64,000 nt of DNA from a bacterium 1XD21-13 (GTDB lineage Bacteria; Bacillota; Clostridia; Lachnospirales; Lachnospiraceae): contig QZDX01000022.1 of assembly GCA_009917555.1 (NCBI GenBank), forward strand, positions 1 through 64,000, written 5' to 3'. Every line of letters starts with the position of its first letter. Position 1 is the stretch's first letter. The position numbers were made by a program, and so were the translations under genes. Below, one piece after another: positions 26,560 through 35,075 of the stretch. The notes beneath the pieces were generated by a model that was not told the DNA's origin, made no database searches, and saw nothing but the letters and a program-made list of their open reading frames with translations.

Positions 26560-27573
26560 ATGAGAAAGGTTACGGCAGTGGTTTTGACGATTGCAATGTC
26601 TTTGGCATTGGCAGCCTGTGGAGGAAAAGCAGAAGATACGGTTACAACAGAAGAAAGCGGAAAAACAGAGGAGGCTGAAAATTATACCATCGGTGTCGCT
26701 GTTGATACACTGGATACCCAGTTCTGGATTGCAAACTATCAGGCGATCAAGGATCGTGCGGAGGAGTTGGGCAATATCACACTGGTAGAAGCAATCGCAA
26801 GTGCGGATGCCAATGTGCAGAATCAGCAGATTGAAGATTTCATTGCCCAGGATGTAGATGCGGTTATCTGTATGGCCAGTGACGGGGCAGCCATTGCAGC
26901 AGCCGTGGATGAGTGCAATGAGGCAGGAATCCCTATTATTATGAACAACCGTCCCGTAGTAGAGGGTACGGCCGACCCGGACGCACAGGTACTGTCCGAC
27001 AACAAGCAGATGGCTTACGAAGAAATGAAGTGGTTTATCGAGAAGAGCAAGGAGGAGGGCAAGAGTTACAAATGCCTGATGCTGGTAGGCAACTTAGGTG
27101 ACGGAAATGCAGTAGAACGCCGGGACGGCTACCAGGCAGCCGTGGATGAGTTCGGTGAGGGTGTGGTAGAGATCGTTCTCTCCGTACCTACCGAGTGGGA
27201 TCACGAGGTAGCACTGGCAGGGCTTCAGTCCGGTCTGGCTTCCAATCCTGACATTGACATGATGATTCTTCCCTCTGACTTTCTGTGGGAGCCGGTGCAG
27301 ACAGCTCTGACCGAGGTTGGCAAGTGGGCTCCCATCGGCGAGGAAAACCACGTGGCATGTATCTCTTTTGACGGAGACGAGACAGGCAGGCAGATGATGG
27401 CAGACGGATACTGCTGGGCGGATGCCGCACAGTCTGCAGCACTCCAGGGCGAGACTTGCGTGGATACCGCACTGTCGCTGATTAAGGGCGAGAGCCTTCC
27501 CAGCCGTGACATCAAGGATTCCGGACTTCTCGTTACCTGTGATAATTTTGAAGAAGTAAAGGACAGCTTCTAA
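26560..27573 (+). CDS. Sugar ABC transporter substrate-binding lipoprotein
   Basis: 337 residues. The lipobox LAAC puts the lipid-anchored residue at Cys20; an acidic linker rich in Glu and Thr follows. The Peripla_BP_4 domain starts at NYTIGVAVDTLDTQFWIANY and includes DAVICMASDGAAIAAAV and GIPIIMNNRP. It supplies ligand to the two permeases encoded at 27615 and 30134. The stretch EWDHEVALAGLQSGL and CISFDGDETGRQMM are normal RbsB-type landmarks. The sugar is unknown. Confidence 0.94.
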   Translation: MRKVTAVVLTIAMSLALAACGGKAEDTVTTEESGKTEEAENYTIGVAVDTLDTQFWIANYQAIKDRAEELGNITLVEAIASADANVQNQQIEDFIAQDVDAVICMASDGAAIAAAVDECNEAGIPIIMNNRPVVEGTADPDAQVLSDNKQMAYEEMKWFIEKSKEEGKSYKCLMLVGNLGDGNAVERRDGYQAAVDEFGEGVVEIVLSVPTEWDHEVALAGLQSGLASNPDIDMMILPSDFLWEPVQTALTEVGKWAPIGEENHVACISFDGDETGRQMMADGYCWADAAQSAALQGETCVDTALSLIKGESLPSRDIKDSGLLVTCDNFEEVKDSF

Positions 27574-27614
27574 GCACTGAGATTTGTGTAGAAAGGAAAG
27601 TAAGATAGTCGGAT

Positions 27615-28619
27615 ATGATGAAATCAAAACGAAAAAGGCAGGAGCAGAAATTTCAAATGTTTCTGCAGGACAATATCATGCTGTTTGTTTTTCTGGTTTT
27701 CTTTATATGCGGAATGCTGTTTGTAGACAAATTTGCCTCCGCATATAACATCAAAAATTATCTGAAAAACTGTGCCCCTCTGCTGGTGGTATCAACCGGC
27801 CTGACGTATGTTGTGCTAAATGGAGGGATTGATTTTTCCACCACATCCATTATCTCTCTGGGAAGCGTGCTGGGAGCCCACCTCCTGGTAGAGTCGCCTT
27901 TGGCCGGAACGCCCCTGGCAGTTCCGCTTACCATTCTTATCATTGTGGGGATTGGCCTTGCTTTCGGAGTGGTCAACGGTCTGGCAGTATCCCGGCTTAA
28001 GATGCCCTCCTTTGTGGCGACCCTGTCCACCCAGCTTATTGGGGCAGGCCTGGCGGTCTGGTTCGGAAGCATTCTGTTCGAGGGGGCCGTGTCATTAGGC
28101 GGCCTCCCTGAAGCTTTCCGGGCTATCGGAGGCAGGGGAATGTTCTGGCTGCCCATACTGATAGCAACGGTTATCTTTGTTATTTTTAACTGGATGCTCT
28201 GCAAAACCGTATTTGGAAAGCAGATTTACGCCATCGGGGTAAATCCCAGGACAGCTGAGGTTTCCGGCGTGCCGGTGAAGAAAAATATCTTCCTGCTTTT
28301 TGTTATAAGCGGCGGCTTGGCGGGAGTGGCTTCCATTATCTATACAGCGAAGAACGGGGCCGGAGTTCCCACAATGGGGGATGCCATGTTTATTGATATT
28401 GTAGGAAGCGTGGTCATTGGCGGAACAGATCCGGCAGGAGGCTTCGGCGGTGTGAAGAACACTTTGTACGGCGTATTGTTTTTAACACTGGTATCCAACA
28501 TTCTGAATCTGATGGGAATTGAATGGTTCTATGTGGATTTAATTAAAGGCGCTCTGGTCATTGCGGCAGCTGTTTTGAACCTGATATTCAAGAATCTCGG
28601 TGCCAGAGGCCGGGCGTAA
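27615..28619 (+). CDS. Sugar ABC transporter permease 1
   Basis: 334 residues of BPD_transp_2 type with eight to ten spans, with LNGGIDFSTTSIISLGSVLG, MPSFVATLSTQLIGAG and FIDIVGSVVIGGTDPAGG. It pairs with a second, different permease at 30134, as in the YtfT/YjfF transporter for galactofuranose, so the channel is probably a heterodimer. The RBS (AAAGGAAAG) is about 15 bases upstream, which is long, so translation may be modest; a second ATG follows directly. Confidence 0.93.
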   Translation: MMKSKRKRQEQKFQMFLQDNIMLFVFLVFFICGMLFVDKFASAYNIKNYLKNCAPLLVVSTGLTYVVLNGGIDFSTTSIISLGSVLGAHLLVESPLAGTPLAVPLTILIIVGIGLAFGVVNGLAVSRLKMPSFVATLSTQLIGAGLAVWFGSILFEGAVSLGGLPEAFRAIGGRGMFWLPILIATVIFVIFNWMLCKTVFGKQIYAIGVNPRTAEVSGVPVKKNIFLLFVISGGLAGVASIIYTAKNGAGVPTMGDAMFIDIVGSVVIGGTDPAGGFGGVKNTLYGVLFLTLVSNILNLMGIEWFYVDLIKGALVIAAAVLNLIFKNLGARGRA

Positions 28620-28631
28620 GGAGGGGATGCA

Positions 28632-30137
28632 ATGTCTACAGATATTCTTACTTTAAAAGGAATTCGGAAGAGTTTTTTCGGAACAGAGGTTCTGCACGGG
28701 ATTGACGTCTCCATCCGTAAAGGTACGGTACATGGCCTGGTAGGAGAGAACGGAGCGGGAAAATCCACACTGATGAACGTGCTCGGAGGTGTCTTCCGAC
28801 CGGATGAGGGAGAAATGCTGGTGGACGGAAAGCCGTATGCGCCTCAGTCTCCCAAGGATGCACAAAAGGCCCATATCGCTTTCGTCCATCAGGAGCTGAA
28901 CCTGTTTTCCAATCTGACCGTTGCAGAGAATCTCTTTATTGAGGATCTGCCTCTGGGAGCCTTTCAGCAGGTAAAGTATAAGCAGATGGAACAGGAGACG
29001 GTCAGGTATTTAAAAGACTTTCAGATAGATGTGAATCCAAAGACAAAGGTGGAGAATCTTTCCATGGGTGTGCGGCAGTCTATCGAGATTGCAAAGGCAC
29101 TGATCATCAATGCGGACGTGGTCATTTTTGACGAGCCAACTACATCGCTGACTAAGGTGGAGAAGGATCAGCTGTTTCGCATTATTGCGGATCTAAAAGC
29201 CCGCAATGTTACGATTATTTATATTTCCCATATTCTGGAGGATGTGTTTGAACTGTGCGATGATATTTCCGTATTGAGAGACGGTTCTTTGATAACTACC
29301 ATGCCGGCCGGGGAAACGAACCGGGATGCTCTGATCAGCCTGATGGTAGGGCGGAAGCTGGAGAATGTGTACCCTACGGTGGAAAAGACCATTGGGGAGG
29401 AGATACTGTGCTGCAAGCACATTGCGTCGGGATCTCTGGTAAAGGATGCCGGACTTACGCTCCACAGAGGAGAGATTCTGGGTGTGTTCGGCCTGATGGG
29501 ATCGGGGCGGACGGAACTGATGCGTGCCCTGTTCGGATTGGACAAGATAAGCGGCGGGGAAATTATTTATAAGGGAAAGAACTTTACCCATCACACACCA
29601 AAGCAGGCTATCGAGGCAGGAATTGCTTTCGTAACTGAGGACAGACGGGATGAGGGACTTCTGATGCCCAAGCCTGTGGAGGAAAACCTGCTTCTGGTTC
29701 ATCTTCCGGCTCTGGCCGGCAAGACCGGTGTTGTGGATCAGAGGAAAGGAGAAGAGATGGCAGACGCATCTATTAAGGCGCTGCATACGAAGGTCCAAAA
29801 TAAGAAGACCCAGCTGGTCTGCAATCTGTCCGGAGGAAATCAGCAGAAAGTTGTTCTCGGAAAATGGATTATGCATGAGCCGGAGGTGCTGATTCTGGAC
29901 GAGCCCACCCGGGGTGTGGACGTGGGGGCAAAGTACGAGATCTATACTATTATCCAGGAGAGGGCTAAGGAACAGTCCAGCGTACTGGTGGTATCCTCGG
30001 AGATGGAGGAACTTATGGGAATCTGCGATCGGATTGTGGTTATGAGTGCCGGACGCATGGCGGGAGAGATAGAGTGCAGCGAATTTGAGCAGAACAGTAT
30101 TATGGAAATGGCACTGGCAGGAGGTGGAAAGGCATGA
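28632..30137 (+). CDS. Sugar ABC transporter ATP-binding protein
   Basis: 501 residues with duplicated ABC domains: Walker A GENGAGKST, Q-loop FVHQELNLF, LSMGVRQSIEIAKAL in the first half, Walker B VVIFDEPTTSL; then a degenerate GLMGSGRTE, LSGGNQQKVVLGKW and VLILDEPTRGVD in the second half. AAGGAGGGG precedes the start. The downstream permease starts inside its last codons. Confidence 0.96.
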   Translation: MSTDILTLKGIRKSFFGTEVLHGIDVSIRKGTVHGLVGENGAGKSTLMNVLGGVFRPDEGEMLVDGKPYAPQSPKDAQKAHIAFVHQELNLFSNLTVAENLFIEDLPLGAFQQVKYKQMEQETVRYLKDFQIDVNPKTKVENLSMGVRQSIEIAKALIINADVVIFDEPTTSLTKVEKDQLFRIIADLKARNVTIIYISHILEDVFELCDDISVLRDGSLITTMPAGETNRDALISLMVGRKLENVYPTVEKTIGEEILCCKHIASGSLVKDAGLTLHRGEILGVFGLMGSGRTELMRALFGLDKISGGEIIYKGKNFTHHTPKQAIEAGIAFVTEDRRDEGLLMPKPVEENLLLVHLPALAGKTGVVDQRKGEEMADASIKALHTKVQNKKTQLVCNLSGGNQQKVVLGKWIMHEPEVLILDEPTRGVDVGAKYEIYTIIQERAKEQSSVLVVSSEMEELMGICDRIVVMSAGRMAGEIECSEFEQNSIMEMALAGGGKA

Positions 30138-31126
30138 ATGAAAAAGCAGGAAAAGGGCTTCAATTATCCTGGAACCATCTTTATGAATATGGGGTATTTG
30201 TGATCTTTCTACTGATGATCATAGTGTTTGCGTTCAGCAATCCCCATTTCTTTACGGTAAAAAATGCAATTCTGATTGTGGAGCAGTCCAGTCCTCTGAT
30301 GCTCGGGGTTTGCGGCATGGCCTTTGTGCTGATGCTTGGAGGCATTGATATCTCCGCAGGAGCCAATATGTATCTGTCGGCTGTCACCTCAGCCCTGGTG
30401 ATGCAGAAGTTTGCGGAATCCAACGGCCCGGGAGGCTCGGCAGTCTATCTCATAGGAATCTTTACAGCCCTGCTGGTGGGGGCGGCCATTGGCCTGGTGA
30501 ACGGCTGTTTTATTGTAAAGTTTAAGATGGTACCCTTTATTATGACACTTGCCATGACCAGCGTATTGACGGGAATCGGGCTGATTCTCACCAAGGCAGA
30601 ACTGCTGCCGGTACGTGCGTCGGGCTTCCAGCCCAGCTCCATCCGTGTGGGGCCGGTGTCCATGGTAGTGGTGATCGTATTGCTTTTCACGGTAGTGTTC
30701 CACTATCTGCTGAAATATACGGTCTACGGAAGGCAGCTGATGGCCCAGGGAAACAATGAAGAGGCGGCCAGAAAGCTGGGAATCCGGACGAAGCGAAACG
30801 CAATCATCGCCTATGTAATCTGTGGTGCTATGGCTGGATTTGGAGGAGTGCTGTCAGCGGGGCAGGTTGGAGCTCTCTCCAGCAACTTTGCCAAGGGGAA
30901 TGAGTTTGATATCATCCCGGCGGCAGTATTGGGCGGCATCAGCCTTTTCGGAGGCAAGGGAAGCATTCTTCCCGGGGCGGTGATTGGAATTGTCTTGGTC
31001 AATACCATTACAAATGGACTGACTATGATGGCGGCGAACCCTTATGTGTACACCATTGTGCGTGGTGTTATTATATTTATCGCCGTTATGCTGGACAGTA
31101 TGAACTATAAAGGTGAGCTTCGATAG
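30134..31126 (+). CDS. Sugar ABC transporter permease 2
   Basis: 330 residues, again BPD_transp_2, with LMLGGIDISAGANMYLSAVTS, MVPFIMTLAMTSVLTGIG and GGISLFGGKGSILPGAVIG. It overlaps the ATPase gene by four bases (ATGA), indicating translational coupling. Sequence differs enough from permease 1 that they are not recent copies. Confidence 0.94.
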   Translation: MNEKAGKGLQLSWNHLYEYGVFVIFLLMIIVFAFSNPHFFTVKNAILIVEQSSPLMLGVCGMAFVLMLGGIDISAGANMYLSAVTSALVMQKFAESNGPGGSAVYLIGIFTALLVGAAIGLVNGCFIVKFKMVPFIMTLAMTSVLTGIGLILTKAELLPVRASGFQPSSIRVGPVSMVVVIVLLFTVVFHYLLKYTVYGRQLMAQGNNEEAARKLGIRTKRNAIIAYVICGAMAGFGGVLSAGQVGALSSNFAKGNEFDIIPAAVLGGISLFGGKGSILPGAVIGIVLVNTITNGLTMMAANPYVYTIVRGVIIFIAVMLDSMNYKGELR

Positions 31127-31159
31127 AAGCCGGCAGAAAAAAGAAAAGAGGAATTCATA

Positions 31160-32143
31160 ATGAATCAAAGAAAATATTCCGTATTTATTGACAATGTGGC
31201 ATCCTGCAATGACCGTTATTGCGGGGCATATGGAAGAAGTTATACTATGGAGGAAAAATTCGACCGGGTGAAAAGCATTCCGCTTCTGAGCGCAGTAGAT
31301 ATTGTTCTGTCTCCGGATTTTATGAATGACAAAGAGCGGATTCGAGAGAATGTGCAGCGTACCGGGCTGAAGGTAGCAGCCGTTGCCGTGGATACCTTTG
31401 CGGATCCCGTATTTCAGAAAGGGAGCTTTGCCTCTACGGATTCCGGAATCCGGGAACTGGCAATGCAAAGAGCAAGAGAAGCAATTGATTTTGCAAAATC
31501 CGTGGGCTGCAGCATATTTACTACCTGGCCGGGGCAGGACGGATATGATTATCTGTTTCAGGCCGATTACATAAAAGAACGCACACTGTTTCAGGAGGCT
31601 ATGGCTGAACTATGTGATTACAGCCCGGATATGTCTATTACAATGGAATATAAGATAAAGGAGCCCCGGACCCACAGCTACATCAGCACGGTAGGCATGG
31701 CCCTTCTTATGTGTGAAGCTGTGGGAAGGGATAATCTGGGTATTGCTTTAGACTATGGTCATGCGGCCCTTGGATATGAGACACCTGCAGAATCGGCAGC
31801 GATTTGTAAGATGTACGGCGATCGTTTGAAACACATTCATATCAACGATAATTATCGGTTATGGGACGATGACATGATAGTAGGTTCGGTTCATACATTG
31901 GAATTTGTGGAATTTATCTACTGGCTCCGCAGAACAGGCTATCAGGGTTATATGACACTGGATCAGTTCCCCTACCGGGAGGACGGACGAGACGCAGTAG
32001 CGGAAAGCGCAGAGTGGTTGGATTACCTGGAAAGTCTTGTAGATAATGCGGATATGGATGAGATCGCTGAGGTGATTAAGAAAAACGATGCAATTGCCGC
32101 CAGCCGCCTGATGAGAAAGCTCCTTCAGGGGAGGATTGCATGA
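31160..32143 (+). CDS. Sugar phosphate isomerase/epimerase-like TIM-barrel protein
   Basis: 327 residues of the xylose-isomerase-like TIM-barrel (AP_endonuc_2) superfamily. The ends of the barrel strands are visible: SITMEYKIKEPR with a Glu metal ligand, LGIALDYGHAAL with Asp and His, LKHIHINDNYRLWDDDMIVG with His and Asp, and a closing YMTLDQFPYREDG. These residues normally hold a divalent metal for ketose-aldose isomerisation or epimerisation. AGAGGAA precedes the ATG. A second member of the superfamily is encoded at 33868. Confidence 0.88.
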   Translation: MNQRKYSVFIDNVASCNDRYCGAYGRSYTMEEKFDRVKSIPLLSAVDIVLSPDFMNDKERIRENVQRTGLKVAAVAVDTFADPVFQKGSFASTDSGIRELAMQRAREAIDFAKSVGCSIFTTWPGQDGYDYLFQADYIKERTLFQEAMAELCDYSPDMSITMEYKIKEPRTHSYISTVGMALLMCEAVGRDNLGIALDYGHAALGYETPAESAAICKMYGDRLKHIHINDNYRLWDDDMIVGSVHTLEFVEFIYWLRRTGYQGYMTLDQFPYREDGRDAVAESAEWLDYLESLVDNADMDEIAEVIKKNDAIAASRLMRKLLQGRIA

Positions 32144-33138
32144 CGGTAGAGAAAACCAGCTATAAAGGGACGGAAGCTCTTGCCATGGAGTACGGTGCAT
32201 ACAGGGCCGTACTCCTGCCGGGGCAGGGTGCAAAGCTTTGTTCCCTGAAGGAGCAGCCGGACGGGCGGGAATATGTTTATCAGGGAAAAACCAAAAGCTA
32301 TCGTTTCTCGACCTACGGCAAAGGATATCTGGACGGAGAATGTGCCGGTATCGATGAAATGTTTCCGAATATCGATGAATTTTATTATGACGCAGAGCCG
32401 TGGAAAGGCATCTGGTTTCCGGATCACGGGGAGGTCTGGGCTCTTCCCTGGAAATATGAAATGGAAGAGGATGCCCTGTGGTTTCGGACATACGGCGTCC
32501 GGCTGCCTTATTGTCTGATAAAATATGTTTCCTGGGAGGAAGAAGGCGTCCTGCTGATAAATTATACGCTGGAGAATCTGTCATCCTTTTCCATGGACTA
32601 TATCTGGGCAGCCCATATGATGCTGTCAGGGGAACCAGGATGCAGCTTTGAATTTCCGAAGGGCATGGACAAAGCATATACCACGATGTCAGACAGTGGC
32701 CTGATTGGGCGTTATGGGGATACGTTTACTTATCCTCTCCTGCATTGTCCGGACGGCAGGGAATATGATATCAGACTGCACCGGGGAAGGGAAGCCGATG
32801 ATTACCAGAAGTTTTATTTTGCAGAACCCGTTCCGGGAGAAATCGGCTGGGGGAGAATCTGTTATCCGGATCACAGGAGACTGACAATTGAGTTTCCGGC
32901 CAGGGAGGTGCCTTATCTGGGAGCGGTGCAGGCAGAGGGCGGAGTTTTGAACCTGCGGTGCATGTTTTTGGAACCGTGTACCGGAGCATTTGATCGTCCT
33001 GACTTGGCAAAGCTGCATGGCATGAATAGTGTTTTGAAGCCCTATGAGACGAAAAAGTGGTATTTGAGAATCAGAATCAGTAACTGGAATGGAGGTAAGT
33101 ATGAACGGACTGCAAAGGAAGTATCAGAAAGAAATTGA
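32140..33138 (+). CDS. Aldose 1-epimerase/mutarotase-superfamily protein
   Basis: 332 residues starting four bases inside the preceding gene. The pattern GAYRAVLLPGQGAKLCSLKEQPDGREYVYQ, CAGIDEMFPNI, and FPDHGEVWALPW is that of galactose-mutarotase-like beta-sandwich proteins (DUF4432/aldose epimerase-related); HGE probably carries a catalytic His. IWAAHMMLSGEPGCSFEFP gives a second conserved His. It may interconvert anomers of the incoming sugar. The end of the gene overlaps the next by 38 bp. Confidence 0.82.
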   Translation: MTVEKTSYKGTEALAMEYGAYRAVLLPGQGAKLCSLKEQPDGREYVYQGKTKSYRFSTYGKGYLDGECAGIDEMFPNIDEFYYDAEPWKGIWFPDHGEVWALPWKYEMEEDALWFRTYGVRLPYCLIKYVSWEEEGVLLINYTLENLSSFSMDYIWAAHMMLSGEPGCSFEFPKGMDKAYTTMSDSGLIGRYGDTFTYPLLHCPDGREYDIRLHRGREADDYQKFYFAEPVPGEIGWGRICYPDHRRLTIEFPAREVPYLGAVQAEGGVLNLRCMFLEPCTGAFDRPDLAKLHGMNSVLKPYETKKWYLRIRISNWNGGKYERTAKEVSERN

Positions 33139-33820
33139 AGAACTGGTAACCGCTTGCCATCGCTGTGCGGAATTAAATTATGTAACCTCTGCCGGAGGGA
33201 ATCTCTCTCTTCGGGTGGAAGAAAATCTTCTTTTGATTACACCCACCAAGACCCCAAAGCGTATTATGCGGTTTGAGGATATATGCGCAATCGATCTGGA
33301 TGGAAATGTTGTATTTGCTCCGGAAGAGAAAAAGCCTACCGGGGAATGGCCCTTTCACACCAAGATCATGCGGAAACGCCCGGATATAAAGGCAATTGTG
33401 CATACACATCCGCCTGTGCTCACCGGTTTTGCGATTGCTGCTGATGGGATGCTGGAAAAACCCTGGCTGCCGGAGCCGATTACCGAAATCGGGCCCATAC
33501 TTATGGTTCCCTATGAAACGCCCTTAAGCGAGGCATTGTCAGAACAGTTTGATGCAGTCATTGACGACTCCAACGGATTTCTGATGGAGAACCATGGAGC
33601 GGTCTTCTGTAGCCCCATTGGAATATTTGATGCGGTGGAGCTGTTAAATATGGCGGAATGTATGGCCGTCTCCGTGCTGACAGCGCAGATATTGGGAAAT
33701 GCAAAGACTATTACAAAGCATTATGTGGAAGAAATGGACCAGGTAATTGCCGTACGGAATCTGAAAATGCCGGGGGCCCCCGGAAAATACCATTCCGCAA
33801 GTGAATTATATAAGCTGTAA
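33101..33820 (+). CDS. Class II (zinc) aldolase, fuculose-phosphate aldolase-like
   Basis: 239 residues from ATG 33101 (GGAGG upstream). Family features in order: NYVTSAGGNLSLRVEENLLLITPT near the N terminus, the zinc-binding HTHPP, and FLMENHGAVFCSP with the third His region. Members are L-fuculose-1-phosphate and L-rhamnulose-1-phosphate aldolases, L-ribulose-5-phosphate 4-epimerases and related. Because an FGGY kinase of rhamnulokinase type is in the same operon, cleavage of a ketose 1-phosphate to dihydroxyacetone phosphate and an aldehyde is the best guess. Confidence 0.9.
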   Translation: MNGLQRKYQKEIEELVTACHRCAELNYVTSAGGNLSLRVEENLLLITPTKTPKRIMRFEDICAIDLDGNVVFAPEEKKPTGEWPFHTKIMRKRPDIKAIVHTHPPVLTGFAIAADGMLEKPWLPEPITEIGPILMVPYETPLSEALSEQFDAVIDDSNGFLMENHGAVFCSPIGIFDAVELLNMAECMAVSVLTAQILGNAKTITKHYVEEMDQVIAVRNLKMPGAPGKYHSASELYKL

Positions 33821-33867
33821 TTTTTTCTATGTGCAAACATAAATAAAAAACAGGAGGTGTGGCAGAG

Positions 33868-35070
33868 ATGAAATGGGATCCGAAGATTTATCTTGCGATA
33901 GACAACTGCTTTGCATCGAAGCGGTGGACAAAACCGGAGGACTGGAGCTCTCTGATTGCCGGGCTGGGAGTGTTCTACATAGAGGCCAGTGCGGATACGG
34001 AGTGTGATCCCCTGTATATGGGTGAAGAATATATGAAGGAGTGGCGAGACAGGGTTCGGGAAGCCTGTGCCGGATCAGGGGTTCAGATTATCAATCTATA
34101 TTCAGGCCACGGCACCTATGCGACCCTTGGACTGGCGCATTGGGATGAGCGTGTCCGCAAGAGATTCCGGGACGGATGGCTGAAGAAGCAGGCAGATACG
34201 GCGGCAGTATTTGGAGCAGGACTTGGCTTTTTTGCCCATGCGCTGGATGAGACATTTTTGCAGAAAAGGGAAGAGAGTGAGAAAGTTTTGGAGCAGCTTT
34301 ACCTGGATCTCGCAGACCTGGCAGCCTATGGGGCAGAGAAGGGGATTACTTCCATGGGTGTGGAACAGATGTATGCGCCTCACCAGCCGCCCTGGACCAT
34401 TGAAGGAGCCAAGAGGCTGTTAAGGGAAGTGTATGCACGGGGCGGACATCCCTTTTATCTGACAGATGATGTAGGGCATATGAATGGACAGCAGTTTTTC
34501 CAGCGTCCGGACGAAGAATACATCCTGCGGATGTTAAAGGCAAAACGTGAGGGAACTGCTCCAAAACGTATCTGGCTTGGCTCAAAAAAAGCCTGTACTT
34601 ATTTTCAGGAAGCATTAAACGGGCAGCGCAGTGAGCAGGAAGTGGTAAAACGGATTTTAGATGACTGTGAGAAAAATCCGCATCTTTTTGCCATGCCCTG
34701 CGACGGAAGCGTCTATGCATGGCTGGAAGAGACAGGAAGATACAGCCCGATTATCCACCTGCAGCAGTCAGACGGAAAATCTTCTCCTCACTGGCCCTTT
34801 GATCCGCTCCATAATGACAGAGGGATTATTGACGGAGAGAAGGTAATGCGTTCCCTTTCTGCTGGCTTTGAGAAAGAACGTGAGGAGGGGATGCCTCCCG
34901 TATGCGGAGCGATCGCCATGACGCTGGAGCCGTTTATCGGTACGGCAGGGAATACTTATGATGCACTGGAAGAACTGCAGCTTTCCGTGCAATATTGGAG
35001 ACAGTTTATTCCGGAAGACGGAATGCGGCTGAGCGAAATCATCCGTCGGCTGGATGAGAGACAGGGGTAA
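33868..35070 (+). CDS. TIM-barrel sugar isomerase-like protein
   Basis: 400 residues from ATG 33868, ten bases after AGGAGG. The xylose-isomerase-like pattern is present: FYIEASADTECDP near the N terminus, MGVEQMYAPHQPPWT with a Glu ligand, FYLTDDVGHMNG with Asp and His, and a later IIHLQQSDGKSSPHWPF. The length is close to that of L-rhamnose isomerase, but sequence is not obviously RhaA. It could be the aldose-ketose isomerase feeding the kinase encoded next. Function inferred from family and operon only. Confidence 0.8.
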   Translation: MKWDPKIYLAIDNCFASKRWTKPEDWSSLIAGLGVFYIEASADTECDPLYMGEEYMKEWRDRVREACAGSGVQIINLYSGHGTYATLGLAHWDERVRKRFRDGWLKKQADTAAVFGAGLGFFAHALDETFLQKREESEKVLEQLYLDLADLAAYGAEKGITSMGVEQMYAPHQPPWTIEGAKRLLREVYARGGHPFYLTDDVGHMNGQQFFQRPDEEYILRMLKAKREGTAPKRIWLGSKKACTYFQEALNGQRSEQEVVKRILDDCEKNPHLFAMPCDGSVYAWLEETGRYSPIIHLQQSDGKSSPHWPFDPLHNDRGIIDGEKVMRSLSAGFEKEREEGMPPVCGAIAMTLEPFIGTAGNTYDALEELQLSVQYWRQFIPEDGMRLSEIIRRLDERQG

Positions 35071-35075
35071 CAGGG

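Noticed and set aside
32140-33138. Reading the mutarotase-like gene as a galactose mutarotase proper
   Set aside because: Overall pattern fits the superfamily, but the canonical GalM catalytic context is not clear enough for a specific name.
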